Shown here in pieces: positions 32,965 through 41,958 of a stretch of 64,000 nucleotides of DNA. The translations under genes were made by a program, and so were the position numbers. Source of the DNA: Planomonospora sp. ID82291 (GTDB lineage Bacteria > Actinomycetota > Actinomycetes > Streptosporangiales > Streptosporangiaceae); assembly GCF_015711645.1 (NCBI RefSeq), contig NZ_JABTEX010000002.1, positions 1,116,001-1,180,000 of the forward strand. Direction: 5' to 3'. Every line of letters begins with the position of its first letter. The stretch's first letter is position 1. The notes beneath the pieces are model-generated. The model worked only from the letters and a program-made list of their open reading frames with translations, was not told the origin of the DNA and did no database searches.

Positions 32965-34947
32965 ATGACCGGCCCCGTGCTGCCGTCCCACGGCCGGGTA
33001 CGCCCCCTCGGGCTCGCTCAGGTCTCGCTCACCGGCGGGTTCTGGGGCGACCGGCAGGCCGTGAACGCCACGGCGACGCTCGCCCACTGCGAATCGTGGA
33101 TGGAGCGCCTCGGCTGGCTGGCCAACTTCGACCGGGTCGCCGACGGGGCCACCGGACCCGACCGCCCCGGCTGGTCGTTCTCCGACTCGGAGGTCTACAA
33201 GCTGCTGGAGGCCCTGGCCTGGGAGACCGCGAGGACCGGCGATCCGGAGGCGGAGGCGGCGATCAAGCGGCTCACCGTGCGCGTCGCCCGCGCCCAGGAC
33301 CCGGACGGGTACCTCAACACCTGCTTCGGCCACGGCGACCAGCCGCCGCGCTACAGCGACCTGGAGATGGGCCACGAGCTCTACAACACCGGCCACCTGC
33401 TCCAGGCCGCCGTCGCCCGGCTGCGCACCTCCGGCGAGGACGACCTGGTGCGCGTCGCGCGCCGCGCCGCCGACCACGTGTGCCGCACGTTCGGCCCCGG
33501 CGGGTCCGCCGGGATCTGCGGTCATCCGGAGATCGAGGTCGGCCTGGCCGAGTTCGGCCGCGCCCTGGGCGAGGAGCGGTACGTCGAGCAGGCCCGCCTG
33601 TTCCTCGACCGCCGCGGCCACGGGACGCTGCGCGACATCCCGCTGGGGCGCGCGTACTTCCAGGACGACGTCCCCGTCAGGGAGGCGGACGTGTGGCGCG
33701 GCCACGCCGTCCGGGCGCTCTACCTCACCGCGGCGGCCGTGGACGTGGCGGTCGAACGCGGCGACGGCGAGCTGCTGGACGCGGTGCGGCGGCAGTGGGA
33801 GCGCTCGGTGGCGCGCCGCACGTACATCACCGGCGGCATGGGCTCACGCCACCAGGACGAGGGCTTCGGCGAGGACTGGGAGCTGCCGCCGGACCGCGCC
33901 TACTGCGAGACCTGCGCCGGCGTCGCCTCGATCATGGTGTCCTGGCGCCTGCTGCTGGCCACCGGCGACCCGCGCTACGCCGACCTCATCGAGCGGACCC
34001 TGTACAACGTCATCGCGACCTCGCCGAGCTCCGACGGCAGGGCGTTCTTCTACGCCAACCCGCTGCACCAGCGCACGCCGGGCAAGGCCGCGGACCCGGA
34101 CGAGGTGAGCCCGCGCGCCGAGGGCGGCACCCGGGCCGCCTGGTTCGACGTCTCCTGCTGCCCCACCAACGTCGCCCGCACGCTCGCCAGCCTGCACGGC
34201 TACCTCGCCACCACCGACGACGACGGCCTGCAGATCCACCAGTACGCCCCCTGCGCGATCCGCGCCGAGCTGCCCGGCGGGAGGACGGCCGCCGTGGACG
34301 TCGAGACCGGATACCCGGAATCCGGCGTCGTCCGCCTCCGCGTCGCGGCCGACACCCCCGGCCCCTGGACGCTCACCCTGCGCGTCCCCGCCTGGGCGAC
34401 GGGCGCCACCCTCACCGAGGACGGCCGTACGCGGCGGGCCGCCCCCGGCCTCGTCCGCGTCCACCGGACCTTCCGCGCGGGCGAGGTCATCACCCTCGAC
34501 CTGCCGGTCGAACCCCGCTTCACCTGGCCCGACCCCCGCATCGACGCGGTGCGCGGCTGCGTCGCCGTCGAGCGCGGCCCCGAGGTGCTGTGCGCCGAGT
34601 CCCGCGACCTGCCGGACCCCGCCGCGCTCGACGCCCTCGTGATCGACCCCCGCTCCGCGCCCCGGGCCGGAGGCGGCGCCGTCCTGGTCCGCGCCCTGCT
34701 GCCCGGCCACCCCGGAAGGAGCTGGCCCTACCTCCCCCGTCCGGCGCCCGCCGCGGGGGACGCCGGATGGATCGACCTCCCGCTGCGTCCCTACCACTCC
34801 TGGGCCCGGCGGGGCCCGGCGGGCATGCGCGTCTGGCTGCCCGTTCCCGCCGCGGAGGCCGTTCCCGCTGCGGAGGCCGGTTCCGTGACGGGCGCCGTTC
34901 CCGCCGCGGCCGCCGCCGGAGACCGGGAAGGGAGTCCCGCCCGATGA
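32965..34947 (+). CDS. GH127 beta-L-arabinofuranosidase-like hydrolase
   Basis: A 660-residue protein starting at ATG 32965 with AGGAAGG upstream. The family (formerly DUF1680) has an (alpha/alpha)6 barrel and a Zn-Cys site. Visible conserved segments are LTGGFWGDRQAVN at the N-terminus, NTGHLLQAAVA, YITGGMGSRHQDEGFGEDWELP, YCETCAG near residue 315 and SCCPTNVARTLASL near residue 398. These supply the Glu and Cys residues that bind Zn and act in catalysis in HypBA1. It probably works in the cytoplasm on arabinofuranosyl oligosaccharides imported by the ABC system, since no signal peptide is present. The C-terminal tail is a low-complexity Ala/Val/Pro extension beyond the beta domain. Confidence 0.92.
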   Translation: MTGPVLPSHGRVRPLGLAQVSLTGGFWGDRQAVNATATLAHCESWMERLGWLANFDRVADGATGPDRPGWSFSDSEVYKLLEALAWETARTGDPEAEAAIKRLTVRVARAQDPDGYLNTCFGHGDQPPRYSDLEMGHELYNTGHLLQAAVARLRTSGEDDLVRVARRAADHVCRTFGPGGSAGICGHPEIEVGLAEFGRALGEERYVEQARLFLDRRGHGTLRDIPLGRAYFQDDVPVREADVWRGHAVRALYLTAAAVDVAVERGDGELLDAVRRQWERSVARRTYITGGMGSRHQDEGFGEDWELPPDRAYCETCAGVASIMVSWRLLLATGDPRYADLIERTLYNVIATSPSSDGRAFFYANPLHQRTPGKAADPDEVSPRAEGGTRAAWFDVSCCPTNVARTLASLHGYLATTDDDGLQIHQYAPCAIRAELPGGRTAAVDVETGYPESGVVRLRVAADTPGPWTLTLRVPAWATGATLTEDGRTRRAAPGLVRVHRTFRAGEVITLDLPVEPRFTWPDPRIDAVRGCVAVERGPEVLCAESRDLPDPAALDALVIDPRSAPRAGGGAVLVRALLPGHPGRSWPYLPRPAPAAGDAGWIDLPLRPYHSWARRGPAGMRVWLPVPAAEAVPAAEAGSVTGAVPAAAAAGDREGSPAR

Positions 34948-36632
34948 CCGCCGCCTCCTCCTCCGGACCGGTGTTCTCCCTGGAGGAGATACCGTTCAGC
35001 CACTGCGGTTCCTGGTTCGGATTCTCGCCCGTGGTGGCGGAGCGGACCCACGCCCCGGACGTGCACCTGGTCTCGCACCAGACCGGCATGCACCCGGTCC
35101 TGAAGCTGGTCCCCGACGCCGAGGCCGTGATCACGGCCACCCCGCACCGGCTCACCTGGAGCCGCGACGACGGCCGGATCGACCTCGCCTACGAGAACGC
35201 CGACACCGTACGCGTGCGCGGTCGCGGCCTCGGGCTCCGCCTGCTGGCCGCCGACCCGGTCCTGACGCCGTTCAGCGGCCCGTACTTCTACCGGGACCCC
35301 GTCGACGGATCGTACGTCCTCACCGTCTACCAGACCGGCCGGCGCTACCGGATCACCCTCCTGCGCGGGGAGGCCGGGGATCCGGGCACGCGGGCGCTGG
35401 GCGAGCAGGCGCTGGGCACCGCCGAGCGCGGCGTCGCCCTGCGCGGCGAGTGGGAGATCGCGGTCGAGGAGTACGAGGCCGCCCGCGCCCCGTACACGAG
35501 CGCCGTCCCCTTCGAGCAGGTCGTCGAGGCGGCGCGGGCGGAGTTCGCCGCGTTCGCCGCGGCGGTCGCGCCCTGGCGCAGCGACCGGACGCCCGCCGCC
35601 GAACTGGCCGCCTACGTGCTGTGGTCGGCCACCGTCCGCCCCGCCGGGTTCGTCACCCGGCCCGCCGTGCTCATGTCCAAGCACTGGATGGACAAGGTGT
35701 GGAGCTGGGACCACTGCTTCAACGCCATCGCCCTGGCCCGCGGCCTGCCGGGGCCCGCCTGGGACCAGTTCCGGCTGCCCTTCGACCACCAGGACGCCTC
35801 CGGCGCGCTGCCCGACTCCGTCGCCCACTCCGAGGTCCTCTACAACTTCGTCAAACCGCCCGTCCACGGCTGGGCCCTGCGCCGGCTCCCTCCCGCACCC
35901 GATCCGTCCGGCGTCTACCGGTCGCTGGAGCGCTGGACCGCGTTCTGGCTCGACGCCCGCCGCGCCCCCGGCCGCGAGCTGCCGCACTACCAGCACGGCA
36001 ACGACAGCGGCTGGGACAACGCCACCACCTTCGACCCCGAGCGGGTCGTCGAGACCGCCGACCTGGCGGCCTTCCTCGTGCTGCAGATGCGCGAACTGGC
36101 CCGCCTGGCACCGGATCCCGCCGCGTCCGCCCGATGGACGCGACAGGCCGACCGGATGCGCGACGCCCTCCTCGCCGAGCTGTGGGACGGCGAACGGTTC
36201 GTCGCCCGCGGCGTGCACTCGGGGCGCACCTGGGCCGGCTCCAGCCTGCTCGACCTCGTTCCGATCGTGCTGGGGGAGGAACTGCCGCGACCCGTCCGCG
36301 CGGCGCTGGCCTCCCGGATCGAGCGGCACCTGACCGCGTTCGGGCCGGCCACCGAGCCGCCCGCCTCGGAGCACTACCGGGACGACGGCTACTGGCGCGG
36401 CCCCATCTGGGCGCCGTCCACCGTCCTGGTCGAGGACGGCCTGCGCCGGTCCGGATACCCGGACCTGGCCGACGAGATCAGCGCGCGCTTCCGCACCCTG
36501 TGCGAGAAGTCGGGGTTCGCCGAGAACTTCGACGCCCGCACCGGGCAGGGACTGCGCGACCGCGCCTACACGTGGACGGCGAGCGCCTACCTCATCCTCG
36601 CCGAGGCCCACGAGCGGCGGAGCAGGAGGTGA
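34944..36632 (+). CDS. (alpha/alpha)6-barrel glycosidase (MGH1/GH63/trehalase-like)
   Basis: A 562-residue protein overlapping GH127 by 4 bp (ATGA). An N-terminal beta-sandwich (about 1-190) is followed by an (alpha/alpha)6 toroid of the GH63/GH37-like clan. Motifs include VWSWDHCFNAIAL near residue 255, FDHQDASGALPDS, HGNDSGWDNATTF near residue 355 with the expected catalytic Asp, and DGYWRGPIWAPS near residue 488. The absence of a signal peptide suggests action inside the cell on imported oligosaccharides. The exact linkage cannot be told from sequence. Being last in the operon, it likely completes degradation after GH127. Confidence 0.88.
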   Translation: MTAASSSGPVFSLEEIPFSHCGSWFGFSPVVAERTHAPDVHLVSHQTGMHPVLKLVPDAEAVITATPHRLTWSRDDGRIDLAYENADTVRVRGRGLGLRLLAADPVLTPFSGPYFYRDPVDGSYVLTVYQTGRRYRITLLRGEAGDPGTRALGEQALGTAERGVALRGEWEIAVEEYEAARAPYTSAVPFEQVVEAARAEFAAFAAAVAPWRSDRTPAAELAAYVLWSATVRPAGFVTRPAVLMSKHWMDKVWSWDHCFNAIALARGLPGPAWDQFRLPFDHQDASGALPDSVAHSEVLYNFVKPPVHGWALRRLPPAPDPSGVYRSLERWTAFWLDARRAPGRELPHYQHGNDSGWDNATTFDPERVVETADLAAFLVLQMRELARLAPDPAASARWTRQADRMRDALLAELWDGERFVARGVHSGRTWAGSSLLDLVPIVLGEELPRPVRAALASRIERHLTAFGPATEPPASEHYRDDGYWRGPIWAPSTVLVEDGLRRSGYPDLADEISARFRTLCEKSGFAENFDARTGQGLRDRAYTWTASAYLILAEAHERRSRR

Positions 36633-36722
36633 TCCGGCCCCGGCGCCCCGCCCGGCTCGTCTTGTCGGTTCCGCCTGATATCGGTTGCCTCGTACTCTTC
36701 CGCTGACGTGTGGAGCTGTGAG

Positions 36723-37115
36723 ATGGCGACGGTCACCTTCCGAGACGAGACGGCAACCGGGAAACCGCTGGCCGAGTTCGCGCTGCCCGATCTGCCGGAG
36801 AGCATCTCGGCGCGGGAGCTGGTGCGGTCGCGCGTCCGGGAGGAGGTCGCCCGCCACAACGCCGATCCCTCGGCCCGGTTCACCGGCCTGGTCCGCCCCG
36901 CGGACGCCGAGGCGGAGCTGAACGGCTACCGGACGGGCGAGCGGCGGCGGATCGACTGGGAGAAGCAGGCGGACGCCGCCGAGCGGGCCTTCCGGCGCAA
37001 CGGGTTCGTGCTGCTGGTCGGGGACCGCCAGGTCGAGGACCTGTCGGAGGTGATCGACCTGACCGCCGACCCGGTGGTGTCGTTCGTCAAGCTCGTCCCG
37101 CTGGTCGGGGGCTGA
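36723..37115 (+). CDS. Conserved hypothetical protein, 130 aa
   Basis: A small soluble protein with no signal peptide or membrane segment. The sequence is well-ordered, with segments FALPDLPESISARELVRSRV, RRIDWEKQADAAERAF and FVLLVGDRQVEDL, which look like a conserved single domain ending in FVKLVPLVGG. I recall similar proteins near DUF4132 genes in actinomycetes; a DUF4132 gene lies 1.8 kb away on the other strand. No function is assigned. ATG 36723 is chosen over an upstream in-frame start at 36708. Confidence 0.75.
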   Translation: MATVTFRDETATGKPLAEFALPDLPESISARELVRSRVREEVARHNADPSARFTGLVRPADAEAELNGYRTGERRRIDWEKQADAAERAFRRNGFVLLVGDRQVEDLSEVIDLTADPVVSFVKLVPLVGG

Positions 37116-37184
37116 GGTGTCGGCCTCCCGCGTGTTCACCGCGGTCCGTCCGGAGGCCGCCGCCGGCCGGCCTTCCTCTCACCT

Positions 37185-37231
37185 GTGAGTGCCTTACGCA
37201 CTGTGAAGTGCCTTCTTCCTATCAGGAAGCT
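37185..37231. promoter_or_regulatory. Duplicated HxlR-type regulatory element, copy 1
   Basis: A 47-bp segment 67-113 bp upstream of the aldo/keto reductase start. It contains the perfect palindrome AGTGCCTTACGCACT and a second imperfect dyad CTTCC-N5-GGAAG. It matches a segment at 38791-38837 at most positions. Confidence 0.75.
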
Positions 37232-37297
37232 GCTTCCCGATGATGATGCAAGGTGCCATCGGGCGCCGCTCTCTGGTTCAACACGAAAGGCACAGTG

Positions 37298-38170
37298 ATG
37301 AGCACGTCCCCCGCCTCGCTTCCCGGCGGCACCTGGACCCTGGGCGACCTGACGGTCACCCGGTTCGGCTACGGAGCCATGCAGCTCGCCGGTCCCGGGG
37401 TCATGGGTCCGCCCGCCGATCACGACGGCGCACTCGCCGTCCTGCGCGAGGCCGCCGGCCTCGGCATCACCCACATCGACACCGCCGACGCCTACGGGCC
37501 GCACATCACCAACCGGCTGATCCGCGAAGCGCTGCACCCGTACTCCGACTCGCTGCACATCGTGACCAAGGTCGGCGCGGTCCGGGACGAGCAGGGGGGC
37601 TGGCCCCCGGCCCGCACGCCCGAAGACCTGCGCCGGGCCGTCCGGCACAACCTGGAGAACCTCGGCCTCGAGACGCTGGACGTGGTCAACCTGCGGCTCG
37701 GCGACGCTCGGGGGCCCCAGCCCGGCTCGCTCGCCGAGGCGTTCGGGACGCTCGCCGAACTCCAGCGGCAGGGGCTGATCCGGCATCTCGGCGTGAGCAA
37801 CGCGACGGCGGAGCAGGTCGCCGAGGCACGCTCGATCGCTCCGGTCGTGTGCGTGCAGAACATGTACAACCTCGCCCACCGCCAGGACGACGAGCTGATC
37901 GACGAACTCGCCGGACAGGGCATCGCCTACGTGCCCTTCTTCCCGCTCGGCGGCTTCAGCCCGCTGCAGTCCTCGGCGCTCACGGCCGTGGCCTCCCGGC
38001 TGGCCGCGACGCCGATGTCGGTCGCCCTGGCCTGGCTGCTGCAGAGGTCGCCGAACATCCTGCTGATCCCCGGCACCTCGTCGGCGGCGCACCTCCGCGA
38101 GAACGTCGCAGGCGCCGGACTCACCCTCTCCGGCGAGGATCTCGCCGAACTGGACGAGATCGGCCGCTGA
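37298..38170 (+). CDS. Aldo/keto reductase
   Basis: A 290-residue NADPH-dependent (beta/alpha)8 oxidoreductase. ATG 37298 follows AAAGG, and homology begins at TWTLGDLTVTRFGYGAMQL. Catalytic residues visible are Asp and Tyr in HIDTADAYGP near residue 65 and Lys in IVTKVGAV near 90. The usual catalytic His segment is replaced by DVVNLRL, as in a known subgroup, so the active site departs from the classic tetrad. The C-terminal cofactor-binding part has LLIPGTSSAAHLRENV. It is convergent with the HxlR regulator gene 155 bp downstream, and both share an upstream repeat, so this reductase is probably its target. Confidence 0.92.
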   Translation: MSTSPASLPGGTWTLGDLTVTRFGYGAMQLAGPGVMGPPADHDGALAVLREAAGLGITHIDTADAYGPHITNRLIREALHPYSDSLHIVTKVGAVRDEQGGWPPARTPEDLRRAVRHNLENLGLETLDVVNLRLGDARGPQPGSLAEAFGTLAELQRQGLIRHLGVSNATAEQVAEARSIAPVVCVQNMYNLAHRQDDELIDELAGQGIAYVPFFPLGGFSPLQSSALTAVASRLAATPMSVALAWLLQRSPNILLIPGTSSAAHLRENVAGAGLTLSGEDLAELDEIGR

Positions 38171-38325
38171 GGGCGGGCTCCGCGGGGCTTCAGAGGGGGG
38201 CGGAGGGCTCCGCGGGGACCCGGGGGGCTTCTCCTCGCGACGGGGGCGGGTCCTCGGACGTCCGCGGTCGAGTGCGGGACTCGACCGCGGACGACACCGC
38301 CGCACAGGCCCCGCGGAGCGCGGTC

Positions 38326-38772
38326 TCAGGCGAGGCGGGTGTCGTAGGCCTCGCGATGGGCGAGCACGTCGTCCATGTGCGCCTCGGCCCAGGCCTTGAG
38401 GCCCCGCATCATCCCGTACAGCGACAGGCCGAGATCGGTCAGCTCGTAGGAGACGGTGACGGGCACGGTCGGCACCACGGTCCGGGTCACCAGGCCGTCG
38501 CGCTCCAGCGAGCGCAGCGTCTGGGTGAGCATCTTCTGGCTGACACCGGCCAGCAGGCGGGCCAACTCCGAGTAGCGCATCGCCCGGGGCCCGCCGGCGC
38601 AGGCGGAGTCCGGCTGATGCGCATCGTCACTGCCGAGCGCGGCGAGGATCAGCGCGACCCATTTGTTGGAGATCCGGTCGAGCAGCTTGCGGCTGGGGCA
38701 GGCCTCCACGAAGGCGTTGTACCCCGCCCCGGCGTCCTGCTCCCTCCGCTGGGCCGCCGTCACCCGCGCCAT
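38326..38772 (-). CDS. HxlR-family transcriptional regulator
   Basis: A 148-residue winged-helix regulator starting at ATG 38772 behind GAGGAG. The HxlR core is clear: a Cys near the start of the domain (VEACPSRKLLDRISNKWVALILAALG), the recognition part RYSELARLLAGVSQKMLTQTLRSLERDGLV, and the wing VTVSYELTDLGLSL. Members often sense reactive electrophiles or oxidants through that Cys and control nearby reductases. The duplicated upstream element suggests it represses itself and the aldo/keto reductase. Confidence 0.94.
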   Translation of the reverse strand: MARVTAAQRREQDAGAGYNAFVEACPSRKLLDRISNKWVALILAALGSDDAHQPDSACAGGPRAMRYSELARLLAGVSQKMLTQTLRSLERDGLVTRTVVPTVPVTVSYELTDLGLSLYGMMRGLKAWAEAHMDDVLAHREAYDTRLA

Positions 38773-38790
38773 CTGCCGCTCCTCTCATCG

Positions 38791-38837
38791 GTGAGCGCCT
38801 CACGCACTCCGCAGCGCCTTCTTCCCATTAGAAAGCT
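38791..38837. promoter_or_regulatory. Duplicated HxlR-type regulatory element, copy 2
   Basis: The second copy of the 47-bp element, 19-65 bp upstream of the hxlR-like start and in the same plus-strand orientation as copy 1. The dyads are slightly decayed: AGCGCCTCACGCACT and CTTCC-N5-GAAAG. Shared bases include GCCTTCTTCC. Confidence 0.75.
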
Positions 38838-38950
38838 ACACGTCTGCGATGGTGCAAGGCACTGCCAGGAACACCCTCCGACCCACCACGGCATCGCCTC
38901 CCCCCGTCACCCCGCTGTCACGCCCCGGTGGCCCCTTCCTGTCGCGGCAC

Positions 38951-41338
38951 TCAGGTGGCGACAAGCTGGCGGGTGATCGACGCGTCGGTGATGGCCGTGT
39001 CGTCGGCGAGCAGGAACGCCTTGGACAGGATGACCGAGAGCATGCCGCCGTCCTCCTCGAAGGGCAGGAAGACCTGGTCGCCGCCGCCGCGGGGGACGAT
39101 GCACAGGTAGGCGTCGTTGGGCTCCATCAGGATGTTGCCCGACCCCAGGTGGATCCGGTAGGTGCGCAGGTCGCCGCGGACGCGCAGGAACCGGTCGGTC
39201 AGCTCGGCCCGGTCGGCGATCGTCAGCCGGGGCAGCAGCCGGGCCAGCGCGTCGCGCCGGGTGCGGGCGGTCTCGGTCAGCTCGCCGAACCCGTACGGCT
39301 GCCGGTGGCCGTCGTGCCCGGCCGCCTGCTGGTCGAGCCCCAGGGAGCCGACCCCTACGGCGAGGTCGGCGTCGCGCAGCAGTTCCGAGAAGACCAGCGG
39401 CGGCACCTCGGTGAGCGGCGCGTCACCGGGAAGACCCGCGCGCCGGAACCGGATCGCGTCGGTGGCGGCGCAGGAGGCCGTGCCCCAGTCGTCCTGCCGG
39501 GGGTCGGAGGCGACCTGCATGCCCCAGCTCGCCTGCCAGCCGGCGAGCGTCTTGACGGCCGCCCCCACGTCGCCGTCGCACTCGTAGTCCCAGTGCCCGA
39601 TCGACAGCCCGGTCCAGCCGCGTTGCTCCAGCAGCGCCTTGGCCTGCCCGTAGCGCACGAGGTGGCCCGTGAAACGGTCGGAGTGGGTGCGGGTGCGCTC
39701 CTCGGCCGGGGTCAGCAGGTAGACCTCGCGGAACACCTGCTTGAACGGCTGCCTGATCCGCCGCTCCAGCAGGTGGTCGCGCCAGCCGCGCACCCCCTCG
39801 GCGCCCTCCTGGACGGGGTGCCACAACCGGACGGGCGTGTCGGCCTCCGGACGCACTGATCCGCCGCTCGCGTCGGCCAGCGCCCAGCCGCCGCCGTCCC
39901 GGACCGGCAGCCCGGCGAACCCGTCGGGCAGCCGCCAGACGAGGGCGCGGGTGTAGGGGCCGGTGACCGGATGGTCGAAGAAGTACCGCTCGGCCTCCTG
40001 CCAGGACAGCGCGCGTTGGACGATGAGCATCTGCTCCAGGCGCAGCCGCTCGGCGGCCTGGGTGCGCTTGAGGTCCTTCAGCGTGGCCTTGAGATCGGCG
40101 AGCACCGGGTCCTCGCGGATGGACCGGGGCGCCGATTTGACGACGCGCCCGGACGCGTTGACGAACCGCAGCACCGGCCCGTCGACGTCGAGCCGGACGA
40201 CGCAGTCGCCGGCCCGCTCCTCCCGGACCCCGTCGGGGCCGAGGCCGAAGGCCGGAACCGTCCGGTCGACGAGCTGCTCGTGGCTCAGCCCCTCCTGTAC
40301 GGCCACCGCGTCGAGGGCGTCGGACGCCTTCGCCAGCAGGGCCGGTCTGCGCAGCCTGGCCCGCACGCGCGCGAGCACGCCCACCGTGTCGAGGCCGCCC
40401 CTCTTGGCCAGCACGTTCAACGCGGCGTTGGCCAGCCTCTCGTTGCGGCAGACGGCGGCGCCGCCGGTGCCGTTGCGCCCGATGCCGCAGTTCACGGCGA
40501 TGTCGCCGAGCAGCGTGGACACCCAGGGCGCGTCGATCACCTCGCAGGTCCACAGCATGCCGCGCAGCGGCAGGGCGGTGCGGCGGGCGAGGAAGACCCT
40601 GCCGCCGGGCTCGCGGCTCTCGCGGTGGGTGGCCACGCGCGAGAGGATCTCGCGCAGCACCGCCACGCCGTCGTCGGTGAGCAGCGTGCGGACCTTGGCG
40701 AGCCAGGCTTCGCTGGGCCTGCCGGCCTTGGCCCGGCACCAGTGCTTCAGCAGGGGCAGCACGGCGGGCTGAGTCAGCCGGTCGGCGTACCGCCCCGCCA
40801 TGGCACGGGCGACGGGGTCGCCGTCCCAGACCAGGCTGCGCACGACCCCGGCCGCCCCGTGCTCCGGGGGCTCGGTCAGGACGCGCTCCAGCTCCTTGCG
40901 CAGCGCGGCCCGGCCCGGGTTGCGGTGGGCCGGGTGCCAGGGCGGCGCGTCATCGAGGATCCGGCGGCGCTCGGAGTATCCGAGCGTCGCGATGGCGGCC
41001 AGCGGAATCCGGTACAGCTCGGCGTGCGCGGTGTGACCGCAACCCGACAGCGCGTCGGCGATCTCCCACAGGACGCGCGTGTCCTCGAACGTCCAGGGGA
41101 TGTCGCCGCCGGCCGCCTCGCGCACCAGCCGGAGCACCTCCTCGGGGTACGCGTGGCCGCCCTCGTCGCCCAGGCTGAGCCGCAGTTGCGCCCACAGACC
41201 GAACGCCGTGCGCCCGGCCTCGTCGGCGCCGGGCCGCCCGCCCGCGTCGTACAGGGCGAACAGCTCGCGCGGCAGCCCCGTGAGGTGGTATTTGAGCAGG
41301 TAGCCCTGGGACGCGGGAAAGTCGTCGAGGACGCCCAT
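38951..41338 (-). CDS. DUF4132 domain-containing protein
   Basis: A 795-residue soluble protein. The N-terminal 400 residues are helical and repeat-like. The C-terminal half carries the DUF4132 (MolR/YehI-like) region with WRDHLLERRIRQPFKQVFREVYLLTPAE near residue 535 and PPLVFSELLRDADLAVGVGSLG near residue 650. No catalytic motif can be pointed to. Family members are widespread in actinomycetes with no established biochemical role. The start ATG 41338 is the first in frame. Confidence 0.88.
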   Translation of the reverse strand: MGVLDDFPASQGYLLKYHLTGLPRELFALYDAGGRPGADEAGRTAFGLWAQLRLSLGDEGGHAYPEEVLRLVREAAGGDIPWTFEDTRVLWEIADALSGCGHTAHAELYRIPLAAIATLGYSERRRILDDAPPWHPAHRNPGRAALRKELERVLTEPPEHGAAGVVRSLVWDGDPVARAMAGRYADRLTQPAVLPLLKHWCRAKAGRPSEAWLAKVRTLLTDDGVAVLREILSRVATHRESREPGGRVFLARRTALPLRGMLWTCEVIDAPWVSTLLGDIAVNCGIGRNGTGGAAVCRNERLANAALNVLAKRGGLDTVGVLARVRARLRRPALLAKASDALDAVAVQEGLSHEQLVDRTVPAFGLGPDGVREERAGDCVVRLDVDGPVLRFVNASGRVVKSAPRSIREDPVLADLKATLKDLKRTQAAERLRLEQMLIVQRALSWQEAERYFFDHPVTGPYTRALVWRLPDGFAGLPVRDGGGWALADASGGSVRPEADTPVRLWHPVQEGAEGVRGWRDHLLERRIRQPFKQVFREVYLLTPAEERTRTHSDRFTGHLVRYGQAKALLEQRGWTGLSIGHWDYECDGDVGAAVKTLAGWQASWGMQVASDPRQDDWGTASCAATDAIRFRRAGLPGDAPLTEVPPLVFSELLRDADLAVGVGSLGLDQQAAGHDGHRQPYGFGELTETARTRRDALARLLPRLTIADRAELTDRFLRVRGDLRTYRIHLGSGNILMEPNDAYLCIVPRGGGDQVFLPFEEDGGMLSVILSKAFLLADDTAITDASITRQLVAT

Positions 41339-41732
41339 GTCAGCCTCCGACCCGCTGCACGAGGCGGACGGGCCCGCGCGCCGGGCTCGCGCCGGGCCGA
41401 GCGGGAAGGGGGGTCTCGACGGAGCGCCCGGCGGTGGCGTTCCCGTCGCTGAAGGTGGCCGTGGCCATGGGGGGCTCCATCATCGGTCGGTCAACGTGAC
41501 CGGTCATGGCTATCAACGGGCACCGACAATCCGGAGGCGGCCACCGGCCGGCCGAGCGGCGGCGCGGTCCCGGTGCGGCGGCTGCTGGCCCGCCGCCCCC
41601 TGGAGCGAATCCCCGCTCCAGGGCTCTCCCCGGGTGACGCGATCCGGGAGGTGCTCTCCCCGGGTGATGCGCCCCGCACCGGAAGCACGTATCCGATCAA
41701 CGCCGGTCGGGAAACGAGGCTAGCCTGAGCGC
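41339..41732. other. Divergent intergenic region with strong inverted repeat
   Basis: A 394-bp gap between the DUF4132 gene and a small plus-strand gene. It holds a perfect 10-bp-arm inverted repeat (41598-41623) and an 18-bp direct repeat beginning GCTCTCCCCGGGTGA at 41623 and 41653. No convincing gene is present. Confidence 0.6.
41598..41623. promoter_or_regulatory. Perfect inverted repeat, 10-bp arms
   Basis: CCCTGGAGCG and CGCTCCAGGG flank a 6-nt spacer. Lying between divergent starts, it is more likely an operator or attenuator than a terminator. An 18-bp direct repeat begins at its edge. Confidence 0.6.
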
Positions 41733-41954
41733 ATGCGGCGGTGGAAGATCTTCGTGCTGGCGGGTTTGGCGGGTGCCGCGGCGACCGGGGCGGTGATGAT
41801 TCTCGGAGAGCGGCGGCGCCGCGTCTCCGCCGTGGAAAGGGCCGTGGAAGGGGCCGTGGAGATGGCCGGAGACGGGCAGCGGACCCGCCCGGAGGCAGCA
41901 GGGGCGGTGGCCGGCGCCGGAAGGCGGACCTCCGCCCCGTTTCCCGGAGGCTGA
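41733..41954 (+). CDS. Small putative membrane protein, 73 aa
   Basis: A short frame with one hydrophobic segment (IFVLAGLAGAAATGAVMIL) followed by Arg-rich and low-complexity Glu/Ala/Gly sequence. It ends 4 bp before the start of the next gene, whose ribosome-binding site lies within its last codons, which supports a real coupled gene. Its own ribosome-binding site is weak and no family is recognised. Confidence 0.5.
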   Translation: MRRWKIFVLAGLAGAAATGAVMILGERRRRVSAVERAVEGAVEMAGDGQRTRPEAAGAVAGAGRRTSAPFPGG

Positions 41955-41958
41955 CAGG

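Noticed and set aside
29912-36632. An ATPase gene in the sugar ABC operon
   Set aside because: No Walker motifs occur in the operon; a shared ATPase elsewhere is the usual actinobacterial arrangement.
41337-41723. 128-residue plus-strand frame upstream of the small membrane protein
   Set aside because: Low-complexity sequence reading through a strong inverted repeat and direct repeats, with no ribosome-binding site.
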